A stretch of 64,000 bases of DNA, from NCBI GenBank assembly GCA_018970865.1, contig JAGWVN010000001.1:1-64000 (forward strand), in the 5' to 3' direction. The DNA comes from Betaproteobacteria bacterium (GTDB lineage Bacteria > Pseudomonadota > Gammaproteobacteria > Burkholderiales > Burkholderiaceae_E). Of the stretch, positions 43,237 to 52,065 are shown piece after piece. Below the pieces are notes generated by a model. The model was not told the DNA's origin, did no database searches, and worked only from the letters and a program-made list of their open reading frames with translations. The translations under genes and the position numbers were made by a program. How positions within the stretch are numbered: position 1 is the first letter of the stretch; each line of letters opens with the position of its first letter.

Positions 43237-44327
43237 GCGCGGCCAACCCAGCCGACACCCCCGTGCCCGACTGTCGGCTCTCGATCTGCATCACCACCCG
43301 CAACCGGCGCGCGGTGCTGGCGCAGACGCTGGCCAGCCTGCTCGCGCAGATGCCAGCCCAGGGCGTGGAAGTGGTGGTGGTCGACGGCCAGTCCGATGAC
43401 GACACGCCGCAGGCGATGCGCGCGCTGGCCGACCGGGATGCGCGGGTGCGATTCTTCCGCGAGACCGTGAACGGCGGCATCGACCGCGACTACGACAAGA
43501 CAGTGATCTACGCCCGCGGCCATCACTGCTGGCTGATGTCCGACGACGATCTCTTCCTGCCCGGCGCGATCGATCGGGTGCTGTCGGCGCTGGTCGATGA
43601 TCCCTGCCTGGTGGTGGTCGACGCCGAGGTCCGCAACGCGCATCTGACGCGCGTGGTCCAGACGAGCCGGCTCGGGCTGAGCGCCGACACCGTGTTCGGC
43701 CCGACCGAGCACGAGGCGCTGTTCCTGGCCGCCGCCGATCACCTCTCGTTCATCGGCGGTACCGTGATCCGGCGCAGCCTCTGGCTGTCGCGCGAGCGCG
43801 AGGCCTACATCGGCAGCTTCTTCATCCATGTCGGGGTGATCTTCCAGGCGCCGTTGCCGGACAAGGCGGTGCTGCTCGCCGGCCCGCTGATCGCGATCCG
43901 TTACGGCGCGGCAAGCTGGTCGCCGCGCAGCTTCGAGATCTTCGGCGTGCGCTGGCCGGCGCTGCTCTGGTCGTTCGGCGGGCTGTCGGCGGCGGCGCGG
44001 GCCCGGGTGGTGCCCCGCGAGCCCTGCCAGTCGCTGCGCCAGCTGCTCGCGCTGCGCTCGACCGGCGCCTACACCCTGGCCGCGTACCGGCGCTGGCTGG
44101 CCGATGCGTCCGCGCCCGCCTGGCGCAAGGCGCTGCAGATTGCCATCGCGCTGACCCCAGGCGTGCTGCTCAACCCGCCGGCCATCGCCTGCCTGCTGCT
44201 GCTCTCGCGGCACCCGCAGCTGCACCTGATCGATCACCTGAACAGCCGCTACTGCCTGCTGCGCGGCCCCTGGCGCTGGTACGAGGCCGCGCGGGCGCGC
44301 CGGCTCAGCCCGCCCCCATCGCGCTGA
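43233..44327 (+). CDS. glycosyltransferase family 2, paralogue of the preceding gene
   Basis: 364 residues from GTG 43233, overlapping the upstream stop by four bases. SICITTRNRRAVLAQTLASL, VVVVDGQSDDDTPQAM, GGIDRDYDKTVIYARGHHCWLMSDDDLFLPGAI match the preceding transferase motif by motif, which suggests tandem duplication with later divergence. Its 3' end overlaps the convergent gene at 44305 by 23 bases. Confidence 0.9.
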   Translation: MSAANPADTPVPDCRLSICITTRNRRAVLAQTLASLLAQMPAQGVEVVVVDGQSDDDTPQAMRALADRDARVRFFRETVNGGIDRDYDKTVIYARGHHCWLMSDDDLFLPGAIDRVLSALVDDPCLVVVDAEVRNAHLTRVVQTSRLGLSADTVFGPTEHEALFLAAADHLSFIGGTVIRRSLWLSREREAYIGSFFIHVGVIFQAPLPDKAVLLAGPLIAIRYGAASWSPRSFEIFGVRWPALLWSFGGLSAAARARVVPREPCQSLRQLLALRSTGAYTLAAYRRWLADASAPAWRKALQIAIALTPGVLLNPPAIACLLLLSRHPQLHLIDHLNSRYCLLRGPWRWYEAARARRLSPPPSR

Positions 44328-45303
44328 TCAGGCTGGCCATGCGGTGGCGGTAGGTGTGCTCGGCGAGCGCGCGCCGCAGCGCGGCCTGACCGGCCCGGGC
44401 GCGGCCCGCCGGATCGGCAAGGGCATCGGTCACCGCCTGCGCGAAGTCGTCGGGCCCGGGCACCGCGGCGAGCTCGGCGCCCGGGGTGAAGAGCGAGGCG
44501 ATCTCGCGCTTGTCGTCCACCACCTGGAAAGCGCCGCAGGCTGCGGCTTCGAAAAGCCGCGGGTTCACGCCATGATCGAAGCGGCCGCACCAGGAGTGCA
44601 GGTTGAGCACGACCTGCGCCGACGAGAACATCGCGGCCATCTCGTCAGGGGTGAAGAAGCCGTCGCGCAGCAGCGGGCGCAAGGGCGAGTCGGGCGCGAG
44701 CTTGCGGCCCCAGGGTCCGAACACCCGCACCTCGAAACGACGGGCGAGCGCGGTGACCACCTGCTCGCGCAGCGGGCTCCAGTCACCGGCAAAGCACAGC
44801 TCGCAGGCGTCGGCGGCCACCGGCGGCACCGGCCGATGCACCGAGGGCTCGCAGGCCGTGGGCAGGAAGGCGCTGGCAGCCACGCCGCGCTCGCGATACC
44901 ACTGGGCGCACACCGCCGAATTGCTGAACACCCAGTCGTAGTGCGGCGCGCGCTGCAGCGAGCGCTCGAACTGGAAAGGATCGTTGATCCACCAGCAGGC
45001 GCTGGGCACGCCTGCGGCGCGCACCGCCGCCAGCGTGCGCGGCGACACGCCGAAGCCGAATACCGAGAGAAAGAGGTCGGGACGGAACTCGCGCAGCAGC
45101 GCGCGCAACCGGCGGTTGACGAAGGGACGCTCCTCCAGCCGCAGGCCCAGGCCGCGCGCCAGCCCGCGGGCGAGCTTGTCCAGCGGCTGCAGGGAATCGT
45201 CGAACACCGCCACGCGGTGGCCGAGTTCCTCGAGGGCGCGCGCCGAGAAGCCGCCCATCGGCACGGTGCGCAGCTTGCCGGGGATGACCAGCAGGATGTT
45301 CAT
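44305..45303 (-). CDS. CgeB-like glycosyltransferase (GT-B)
   Basis: 332 residues. MNILLVIPGKLRTVPMGGFSARALEELGHRVAVFDD begins a GT-B N-terminal domain. The C-terminal half (QVVLNLHSWCGRFDHGVNPRLFEAAACGAFQVVDDK, then SLFTPGAELAAV) is the diagnostic region of CgeB/YkvP-type transferases. It is encoded opposite to the glycan operon, 17 bases after cysB on the minus strand, yet its function links it to that operon. Confidence 0.88.
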   Translation of the reverse strand: MNILLVIPGKLRTVPMGGFSARALEELGHRVAVFDDSLQPLDKLARGLARGLGLRLEERPFVNRRLRALLREFRPDLFLSVFGFGVSPRTLAAVRAAGVPSACWWINDPFQFERSLQRAPHYDWVFSNSAVCAQWYRERGVAASAFLPTACEPSVHRPVPPVAADACELCFAGDWSPLREQVVTALARRFEVRVFGPWGRKLAPDSPLRPLLRDGFFTPDEMAAMFSSAQVVLNLHSWCGRFDHGVNPRLFEAAACGAFQVVDDKREIASLFTPGAELAAVPGPDDFAQAVTDALADPAGRARAGQAALRRALAEHTYRHRMASLISAMGAG

Positions 45304-45320
45304 GCGACAGCCGACCGCCG

Positions 45321-46247
45321 TCAGGCCGGCCGGCGGGCGCGCCGCGCAGGCGCGGGCGCGATCGGCCGCAGCCAGCCGATGAAGGCGCGCTCGTAGCGGC
45401 GCAGCAGCCGACCGCGGCGGTAGGCCACGCGGGTGGTGTTCACCGGGAACAGGTCAGGGGCGGCCGCGCGCACCCGCTTGAGCTCGCCCTCGCCGCCGGC
45501 CGGCATGGCCATCTCGGTGACGATGCCCACGCCCAGGCCGAGCGCGGTGTAGGCCTTGATCACATCGGCATCGGCGGCCTCGAGCACGATCTCGGGCGAC
45601 AGGCCGGCAGCGGCGAAGGCCGCATCGATGCCGCCGCGGCCGGCGAACTGCGCGTCATAGGTGATCAGCGGATGTCGGGCGAGCTCGGGCAGGCCCAGAC
45701 GCCGCGCGCGATGCAGTGGATGGCCCACCGGCGCGATCACGCAGTGGTGCCAGGTGAAGAGCGGCTCGCTCTCGAGCTCCTCGACGCGGCCAAGCAGCTC
45801 GGTGGCCAGGCCCAGATCGGCATCGCCGGCGCGCAGCATGGCCACGATCTGCGCCGGCGTGCCCTGCCGCAGCTGCAGGCGCACGCCGGGATAGGCCTCG
45901 CGCAGCCGCACCACCGCCGGCGGCAGCACATAGCGGGCCTGGGTGTGGGTGGCGGCCAGCCGCAGCACGCCGGCATCCACGCCGAGCAGCTCGCGGCCCA
46001 CCGCGCGCAGGTTGTCGGCCTCGGTGAGCAGGCGTTCGGCGATCGCCAGCACCTCGCGGCCCTCGTCGGTGATGGCGGTGAGCCGCTTGCCCTGGCGCAC
46101 GAAGACCTGCACGCCGAGCTCGTCCTCGAGCTCGCGGATGGCCTTGGACAGGCCGGGCTGCGAGGTGTGCAGCACCCGCGCGGCCTGGGTGAGGTTCAGA
46201 CCGCGGCGGGCCGCCTCACGCAGGTAGCGGATCTGCTGCAGGTTCAT
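45321..46247 (-). CDS. cysB: CysB-family LysR regulator of sulfur metabolism
   Basis: 308 residues. MNLQQIRYLREAARRGLNLTQAARVLHTSQPGLSKAIRELEDELGVQVFVRQGKRL is very close to CysB/Cbl rather than to other LysR proteins. The effector domain follows (LRLAATHTQARYVLPPAVVRLREAYPGV and RGGIDAAFAAAGL). CysB senses acetylserine/sulfide and Cbl senses APS, and the sequence alone does not decide between them. It lies 12 bases after the PLP enzyme gene on the same strand and probably controls the cys operon at 48137. Confidence 0.88.
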   Translation of the reverse strand: MNLQQIRYLREAARRGLNLTQAARVLHTSQPGLSKAIRELEDELGVQVFVRQGKRLTAITDEGREVLAIAERLLTEADNLRAVGRELLGVDAGVLRLAATHTQARYVLPPAVVRLREAYPGVRLQLRQGTPAQIVAMLRAGDADLGLATELLGRVEELESEPLFTWHHCVIAPVGHPLHRARRLGLPELARHPLITYDAQFAGRGGIDAAFAAAGLSPEIVLEAADADVIKAYTALGLGVGIVTEMAMPAGGEGELKRVRAAAPDLFPVNTTRVAYRRGRLLRRYERAFIGWLRPIAPAPARRARRPA

Positions 46248-46259
46248 GCCGGTTCCGGA

Positions 46260-47276
46260 TCAGGGCGAGACCGGCGACTCGCCGAGCAGCTCGCGCTCGA
46301 GCACATGCAGCGCCGGCAGGCCGCCGGTGTGCAGGAAGAGGACATTCTCGTCGGGCCGGAAGGCGCCGCGCCGGATCTGGTCGATCAGGCCGGCCATGGC
46401 CTTGCCGGTGTAGACCGGGTCGAGCAGGATGGCCTCGGTGCGGGCCAGCAGCTGCACCGCCTCGACCATGCGGGCGTTGGGCACCGAGTACTTGGGGCGC
46501 CAGTAGTCGCCCAGGCTGCGCACCGCCTCGGGCGGCACGGTGAGGCCCAGACCGAGCAGGTCGCAGATCGCCTGCGCCTCGCGGAGCACCAGCGGGTCCT
46601 GGTCGGCCGGGTCACGGCTCACGCCGATGCCCAGGATGGGAATGTCGATGCGGTTGCCCAGGAAGCCGGCCACCAGGCCGCCGTGGGTGCCCGAACTGCC
46701 GGAGCAGACCACCAGCCGGTCGATGCGCAGGCCGCGCTCGAAGAGCTGCTGCTGCAGCTCCTGCGCGCAGGCCACATAGCCCAGCCCGCCCAGGGCGTTG
46801 GAGCCGCCACCCGGGATGACATAGGGGCGGCGGCCGGCCGCGCGCAGGGACTCGGCCTCGCTGGCCATGGCCGCGGCCATGTTCGTGCCGGCAGGCACCA
46901 CGGTGAGCGCCTCCAGGCCCATCAGCCGGAACAGGAAGTTGTTGCCGCTGGCATCGACGCGGTAGCTGCCCGGCACCCGTTCCTCGATGACGAAGCGGCA
47001 CTTGAGGCCCTCGCGCACCGCCGCGGCCAGGGTGATGCGGCAGTGATTGGACTGCGGCGCGCCGCAGGTGATGACGGTGTCGGCGCCCTGCGCGAGCGCG
47101 TCGGCCATCAGGAACTCGAGCTTGCGGGTCTTGTTGCCGCCCGGGGTCAGGCCGAGCATGTCGTCGCGCTTGATCCAGATGCGCGGACCGCCCAGGGCGC
47201 GGGTGAAGTTCGGCAGGAACTCCAGCGGCGTGGGGCCTTCGGTGTAGCGGCGGCGGGGGAAACGGGTGAGATCCAT
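46260..47276 (-). CDS. D-cysteine desulfhydrase/L-cysteate sulfo-lyase-type PLP enzyme
   Basis: 338 residues, fold-type II PLP protein of the ACC deaminase/D-cysteine desulfhydrase group. WIKRDDMLGLTPGGNKTRKLEFLMADAL contains the PLP lysine. TCGAPQSNHCRITLAAAV and PGGGSNALGGLGYV bind substrate and phosphate. It likely eliminates sulfide from D-cysteine (DcyD) or sulfite from L-cysteate (CuyA), and both give pyruvate via 2-aminoacrylate. ATG 47276 is chosen because MDLTRFPRR is the family N-terminus. Confidence 0.87.
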   Translation of the reverse strand: MDLTRFPRRRYTEGPTPLEFLPNFTRALGGPRIWIKRDDMLGLTPGGNKTRKLEFLMADALAQGADTVITCGAPQSNHCRITLAAAVREGLKCRFVIEERVPGSYRVDASGNNFLFRLMGLEALTVVPAGTNMAAAMASEAESLRAAGRRPYVIPGGGSNALGGLGYVACAQELQQQLFERGLRIDRLVVCSGSSGTHGGLVAGFLGNRIDIPILGIGVSRDPADQDPLVLREAQAICDLLGLGLTVPPEAVRSLGDYWRPKYSVPNARMVEAVQLLARTEAILLDPVYTGKAMAGLIDQIRRGAFRPDENVLFLHTGGLPALHVLERELLGESPVSP

Positions 47277-47493
47277 GTCGGCTCCGGAGTGACGCGGCGC
47301 AGCCCTCGCAAGCGCCGCCGCGGACCGCCCGGGCGGTCTGGGGACCGCAGCCCGGGCAGGGCGGGGCAAGGGATGGGCAAGGCCGACATCCTACCGCCCG
47401 GCATCGCCGGCCGGATGCGATCATGCCGGCTGACGAACCGGCGGCGCGGCCCGGACAGGCCGCGGTCGCAACCCACCCTCCAGGAGACCGACC

Positions 47494-47964
47494 ATGACCC
47501 AGCACATCGAAGACCGCCTCGCCGCCCTCGGCCTGCAACTGCCGCCCGTGCCCAAGCCGATCGGCAACTATGTGGCCGGCGTGGCCGTGGGCAATCTGCT
47601 GTTCATGTCCGGCATCGGCCCGCGCCGACCCGAGGGCGGCGTGGTCGCCGGCCGCCTGGGCGAGTCGATGGACATCGAGCAGGGCTATCAGGCGGCGCAG
47701 CTGGTGGCGCTGAACATGCTCGCCAACATCCGCTCGGTGATCGGCTCGCTCGACCGCATCGAGCGGGTGGTGAAGGTGCTGGGCATGGTGAACTGCACCC
47801 CCGCCTTCAACGACATGCCCAAGGTGATCAACGGCTTCTCCGACCTGTTCGTGCAGCTGCTCGGCGAGGAGCGCGGCCGCGGCGCACGCTCGGCCGTGGG
47901 CATGGCCTCGCTGCCCAACCAGATCGCGGTCGAGGTCGAGATGGTGCTGCAGATCAGCGCCTGA
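47494..47964 (+). CDS. RidA-family imine/enamine deaminase-like protein
   Basis: 156 residues, the longer RidA subfamily. GNYVAGVAVGNLLFMSGIGPRRPEG and RVVKVLGMVNCTPAFNDMPKVINGFSDLFVQLLGEERGRGARSAVGMASLPNQIAVEVEMVLQI cover the fold. The arginine in GARSAVG corresponds to the substrate-binding arginine of RidA. GGAG precedes ATG 47494. It is divergent from the PLP enzyme, whose 2-aminoacrylate product is the classical RidA substrate. Confidence 0.9.
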   Translation: MTQHIEDRLAALGLQLPPVPKPIGNYVAGVAVGNLLFMSGIGPRRPEGGVVAGRLGESMDIEQGYQAAQLVALNMLANIRSVIGSLDRIERVVKVLGMVNCTPAFNDMPKVINGFSDLFVQLLGEERGRGARSAVGMASLPNQIAVEVEMVLQISA

Positions 47965-48136
47965 TTGTCATATCCAAAGCCACTCCTCATAACCGCAGGT
48001 TTGGTTTTCATAGCGAACATGTCGTTGGTGGGGGCGCGGGCCGCGCGATAAGGTCGCGGCCCCTGGGCGCCTGCAAGGCCGCCGGCAGTGCGCCGGCGGG
48101 CGGGCGCTCCGTCACCGCCACCCGACGCCGCCCGAC
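47965..48136 (+). promoter_or_regulatory. promoter region of the cys operon, possible CysB site
   Basis: 172 bases with an AT-rich patch (about 47970-48020) in otherwise GC-rich DNA, including CATAACCGCAGGTTTGG and CATAGCGAAC. Such patches ahead of cys genes usually hold CysB sites and the -35/-10. I cannot place the exact boxes. The remainder up to the cysI ATG is GC-rich leader. Confidence 0.4.
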
Positions 48137-49834
48137 ATGTACCGCTACGACGCGATCGACCAGCGCCTGGTCGAGGAGCGGGTCGCGCAGTTCCGCGACC
48201 AGACCGCGCGCTTCCTGCGCGGCGAGCTCTCCGAAGAAGACTTCCGGCCGATCCGGCTGCAGAACGGCCTGTATGTGCAGCGCCAGGCGCCGATGCTCCG
48301 GGTGGCCATCCCCTACGGCGAACTGAGCGCCACGCAGCTCACTGCGCTGGCGCGCATCGCCCGCGACTACGACCGGGGCTACGGTCACTTCACCACCCGC
48401 CAGAACATCCAGTTCAACTGGCCGGCGCTCGAGCGCGTGCCCGACATCCTGGCCGAGCTGGCCACGGTGCAGATGCATGCCATCCAGACCTCGGGCAACT
48501 GCGTGCGCAACACCACGGTCGATCACCTCGCCGGCGTGGCGGGCGACGAGCAGGTCGATCCGCGGCCCTATGCCGAGCTGATCCGGCAGTGGTCGACCTT
48601 CCACCCCGAGTTCGCGGCCCTGCCCCGCAAGTTCAAGATCGCGCTCTCGGGCGCGCTCACCGATCGGGCCGTGGTCAAGGCCCACGACATCGGGATCAAC
48701 CTGCGCCGCGATGCCCGGGGCGAGGTGGGCTTCGAGGTGTTCGTGGGCGGCGGCATGGGCCGCACGCCGGTGCTCGGCCAGTGCATCCGCGAGTGGCTGC
48801 CCGAGCGCGAGCTCTTCAACTACCTGGATTCGATGCTGCGGGTCTACAACCTGCACGGCCGCCGCGACAACAAGTACAAGGCGCGCATCAAGATCCTGGT
48901 GCGCGAGATCGGGCTGGACGCCTACCGTGACCAGGTCGAGGCCGACTGGCGCGAATCCGGCCAGCCCGCGCCGCTCGCCCCGGCGGTGGTGGCGGCCGTT
49001 CGCGCGCAGTTCGCGGCGCCGGTGGATCCGCTCGCCGATGCGCCTTCGGTGGACGCGCTCGCCGCCGGTGGCGCCGAAGCGGCCGAGCTGCTGCCGGCGG
49101 ACCTGCCGCGCTTTGCCGCCTGGCTGCGGCGCAACACCCACGCGCACCGCCTGGCCGGACGCCGCGCGGTGACGGTGTCGCTCAAGCGCCGGGGCGTGCC
49201 GCCCGGCGACATCACCGCCGACGAGATGGACGCGGTGGCCTCGCTGGCCGCCACGCACAGCGCCGGCGAGCTGCGGGTGACGCACGAGCAGAACCTGGTG
49301 CTGCCCTGGGTGGCCACGGGCAGCCTGCCCGGGCTGTGGCGCGCGCTGGACGCGCTGGGCCTGGCGCAGCCGAACATCGGCCTGGTCACCAACATCATCG
49401 CCTGCCCGGGCGGGGACTTCTGCGCGCTGGCCAACGCCCGCTCGCTGCCGATCGCCGCCGACCTGCTCGAGCGCTTCGACCGCGCCGACGACTGGTTCGA
49501 CATCGGGCCGCTCGACATCAAGATCTCGGGCTGCATCAACTCCTGCGGCCACCACCATGTCGGCCACATCGGCGTGCTCGGCGTGGACAAGCACGGCGAG
49601 GAGTGGTTCCAGGTGACCATCGGCGGCCATGCCGGCAACCGGCCCGGCCAGCGCGCCGCCTTCGGGCGGGTGATCGGCCCCTCGTTCTCGGCGGCCGAGG
49701 TGGCGCCGGCGATCGAACGCATGATCGAGCGATACATCGGCCTGCGTGAGCACGAGGACGAGACCTTCGTCGAGGTGGTCGAGCGCGTGGGCATCGAACC
49801 CTTCCGGGAGAGCGCGTATGCCGACAGTCATTGA
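48137..49834 (+). CDS. cysI: assimilatory sulfite reductase hemoprotein
   Basis: 565 residues with the two nitrite/sulfite reductase ferredoxin-like half-domains and two siroheme domains. The [4Fe-4S]-siroheme cysteines are C423-x5-C429 (ACPGGDFC) and C466-x3-C470 (SGCINSCGHHH). It reduces sulfite to sulfide with six electrons. No cysJ flavoprotein is present, so electrons presumably come from ferredoxin or another donor. The start ATG 48137 begins the conserved MYRYDAIDQRLVEERV. The end overlaps the DUF934 gene by 17 bases. Confidence 0.95.
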   Translation: MYRYDAIDQRLVEERVAQFRDQTARFLRGELSEEDFRPIRLQNGLYVQRQAPMLRVAIPYGELSATQLTALARIARDYDRGYGHFTTRQNIQFNWPALERVPDILAELATVQMHAIQTSGNCVRNTTVDHLAGVAGDEQVDPRPYAELIRQWSTFHPEFAALPRKFKIALSGALTDRAVVKAHDIGINLRRDARGEVGFEVFVGGGMGRTPVLGQCIREWLPERELFNYLDSMLRVYNLHGRRDNKYKARIKILVREIGLDAYRDQVEADWRESGQPAPLAPAVVAAVRAQFAAPVDPLADAPSVDALAAGGAEAAELLPADLPRFAAWLRRNTHAHRLAGRRAVTVSLKRRGVPPGDITADEMDAVASLAATHSAGELRVTHEQNLVLPWVATGSLPGLWRALDALGLAQPNIGLVTNIIACPGGDFCALANARSLPIAADLLERFDRADDWFDIGPLDIKISGCINSCGHHHVGHIGVLGVDKHGEEWFQVTIGGHAGNRPGQRAAFGRVIGPSFSAAEVAPAIERMIERYIGLREHEDETFVEVVERVGIEPFRESAYADSH

Positions 49835-50333
49835 CACGCGCGGACCGCTGGCCGACGACCCCTGGCAGCGTCCCCCGGACGGCGAGCCGATCCCGGCGAC
49901 CGGCGCGCTGCTGCTCTCGCCCGCCGAGTGGACCGATGGCCGGCTCGCCGTCGCGCGCGCGGCCGGCCGCACCGCCGCCAACGGCCTGTGGCTGGCGCCC
50001 GATGCCGATCTGGCGCAGGTCGCGCCGATCCTCGCGCAGGCGGCATTGGTGGCGGTGCACTTCCCCTCGGCCACCGATGGGCGCGGATTCTCGATCGCGG
50101 TGGTGCTGCGGCGCCGGCTGGGCTGGCGCGGTCCGCTGCGCGCCACCGGCCCGCTCTGGCGCGATCAGCTCTTCGCGCTGCGCCGGGTGGGCTTCGACCA
50201 GTTCGAACTGCGCGCGGGCGAAGACCCGGCGCAGGCCCTGGCCGCCTTCACCACCTTCAGCGACGCCTACCAGACGAGCGTGGATGGTCTGGCCCCGCGC
50301 GCGCTGAGCCGATTTGCCGCGGAGCAGACATGA
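49818..50333 (+). CDS. DUF934 protein of sulfite reduction
   Basis: 171 residues. FPSATDGRGFSIAVVLRRRLGWRGPLRATGPLWRDQLFALRRVGFDQFEL is the DUF934 core. These proteins are regularly found between cysI and cysH in Burkholderiales and are thought to assist sulfite reduction, perhaps in electron delivery. ATG 49818 lies inside the end of cysI, and the stop overlaps the cysH ATG. Confidence 0.92.
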   Translation: MPTVIDTRGPLADDPWQRPPDGEPIPATGALLLSPAEWTDGRLAVARAAGRTAANGLWLAPDADLAQVAPILAQAALVAVHFPSATDGRGFSIAVVLRRRLGWRGPLRATGPLWRDQLFALRRVGFDQFELRAGEDPAQALAAFTTFSDAYQTSVDGLAPRALSRFAAEQT

Positions 50334-51121
50334 GCACGCCCGTCACCGATGTGGATGCGCTGACCGCATTCCTCGCGCAGGTGGCGCATGAACACGCGCC
50401 GCTGGTGCAGGTGAGTTCACTCGGCCCCGAGGACATGCTGATCAGCGAGGCGATCGCCCGCGCGCAGCTGCCGATCCGGGTGGTCACCATCGACACCGGT
50501 CGCCTGCCCGCCGAGACCTGCGCGCTGATCGCGCAGGCGCAGGCGCGATGGGCCGCCAGCGGCCTGGCGATCGAGGTGATCTTCCCCGAGGCGCCGGCGG
50601 TCGAGGCCTTCGTGCATCGGCACGGCATCAATGGCTTCTACGACTCGGTGGCGGCGCGTCAGGCCTGCTGCGAGGCCCGCAAGGTGCGCCCGCTGGCCCG
50701 CGCGCTCGCCGGGCAGCGCGGCTGGGTGACCGGCCTGCGGCGCGCGCAGTCGGCCGAACGCGCCGGCATCACCGAGATCGCCTGGGACATCCCGCCCGCG
50801 GCCAACGCGCCGGGCCGCATCAAGATCAACCCGCTCGCGCACTGGCGCGACGACGCGCTCTGGGCGGCGCTGCGCGCCCTGGCGGTGCCGGTCAATGCGC
50901 TGCACGCGCTCGGCTATCCGAGCATCGGCTGCGCGCCCTGCACCCGCGCGGTGGCGCCCGGCGAAGACCCGCGCGCCGGCCGCTGGTGGTGGGAACAGGC
51001 CGAGGTGAAGGAGTGCGGCCTGCATGTCGGGGCCGACGGCCGCCTTCGCCGCGGCATCGCCCTGGACCCCGCCCGCGCCGCGCCAACCCAACCCGCAGCG
51101 CATACCGAGACCCAGCCATGA
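50330..51121 (+). CDS. cysH: APS reductase (phosphoadenylyl/adenylyl-sulfate reductase)
   Basis: 263 residues. The PP-loop nucleotide fold (SLGPEDMLISEAIA) is followed by the cysteine pairs C113-C114 and C201-x2-C204. These four cysteines bind a [4Fe-4S] cluster and mark the APS-reducing (not PAPS) type. The catalytic C-terminal KECGLHVG carries the active-site cysteine. It reduces APS to sulfite with thioredoxin, so no cysC kinase is needed, and none is seen here. Confidence 0.94.
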   Translation: MSTPVTDVDALTAFLAQVAHEHAPLVQVSSLGPEDMLISEAIARAQLPIRVVTIDTGRLPAETCALIAQAQARWAASGLAIEVIFPEAPAVEAFVHRHGINGFYDSVAARQACCEARKVRPLARALAGQRGWVTGLRRAQSAERAGITEIAWDIPPAANAPGRIKINPLAHWRDDALWAALRALAVPVNALHALGYPSIGCAPCTRAVAPGEDPRAGRWWWEQAEVKECGLHVGADGRLRRGIALDPARAAPTQPAAHTETQP

Positions 51122-52065
51122 ATGCCCGAGCCGATGCCGACGCGCTGCGCGCGCGCGATGCCGCCCTGGATGCCGATGCCCGGCTGAACTGGCTGGAATC
51201 CGAGGCCATCCACATCCTGCGCGAGGCCGCCGCCGAGAGCCGCGCGCCGGCGCTGCTGTTCTCGGGGGGCAAGGACTCGCTGGTGCTGCTGCGCCTGGCC
51301 GAGAAGGCGTTCCGGCCCGCGGGCTTTCCGTTCCCGCTGCTGCATGTGGACACCGGCCACAACTTCCCGGAGGTGATCGACTTCCGCGACGCCACCGCCG
51401 CGCGCCTGGGCGAGCGCCTGCTGGTGCGGCAGGTGAGCGACAGCATCGCCCGTGGCTCGGTGGCCGACCCCGGCCCGCTCGGCTCGCGCAACGCGCTGCA
51501 GTCGGTGACGCTGCTCGAGGCGGTCGCCGAGCTCGAGTTCGACGCGCTGATCGGCGGCGCCCGCCGCGACGAGGAGAAGGCCCGCGCCAAGGAGCGGGTG
51601 TTCTCGCACCGCGACGCCTTCGGGCAGTGGGATCCGCGTCGTCAACGTCCCGAGCTCTGGTCGCTCTACAACGCGCGGGTGGGCCCCGGCCAGCACCTGC
51701 GGGTGTTCCCGATCTCGAACTGGACCGAGCGCGATGTCTGGCAGTACATCGCCCGCGAGGGCATCGCCTTGCCCTCGATCTACTTCGCCCACGAGCGCGA
51801 GGTGATCGTGCGCGGTGATCGCCTGCTTGCCGTCACCGCCGTGACCCCGCCGCGCCCCGGAGAGACGGTGCGCCGCGAGCGGGTGCGCTATCGCACCGTG
51901 GGCGACATGACCTGCACCTGCCCGGTGGCCTCGCAGGCCGACACCGTGGCGGCGGTGCTGGCCGAGACCCTGGTGGCGCGGATCAGCGAGCGCGGCGCCA
52001 CCCGCCTGGACGACCGCACCTCCGAGGCGGCGATGGAAGCGCGCAAGCGCGAAGGATATTTCTGA
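51118..52065 (+). CDS. cysD: sulfate adenylyltransferase subunit 2
   Basis: 315 residues. LNWLESEAIHILREAAAESRAPALLFSGGKDSLVLLRLAEKAF has the PP-loop SGGKDS, and HVDTGHNFPEVIDFRD, GARRDEEKARAKERVFS and FPISNWTERDVWQYI follow in order. It forms APS from ATP and sulfate, driven by the CysN GTPase. ATG 51118 overlaps the cysH stop as ATGA, and its own stop overlaps the cysN ATG. Confidence 0.96.
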   Translation: MNARADADALRARDAALDADARLNWLESEAIHILREAAAESRAPALLFSGGKDSLVLLRLAEKAFRPAGFPFPLLHVDTGHNFPEVIDFRDATAARLGERLLVRQVSDSIARGSVADPGPLGSRNALQSVTLLEAVAELEFDALIGGARRDEEKARAKERVFSHRDAFGQWDPRRQRPELWSLYNARVGPGQHLRVFPISNWTERDVWQYIAREGIALPSIYFAHEREVIVRGDRLLAVTAVTPPRPGETVRRERVRYRTVGDMTCTCPVASQADTVAAVLAETLVARISERGATRLDDRTSEAAMEARKREGYF

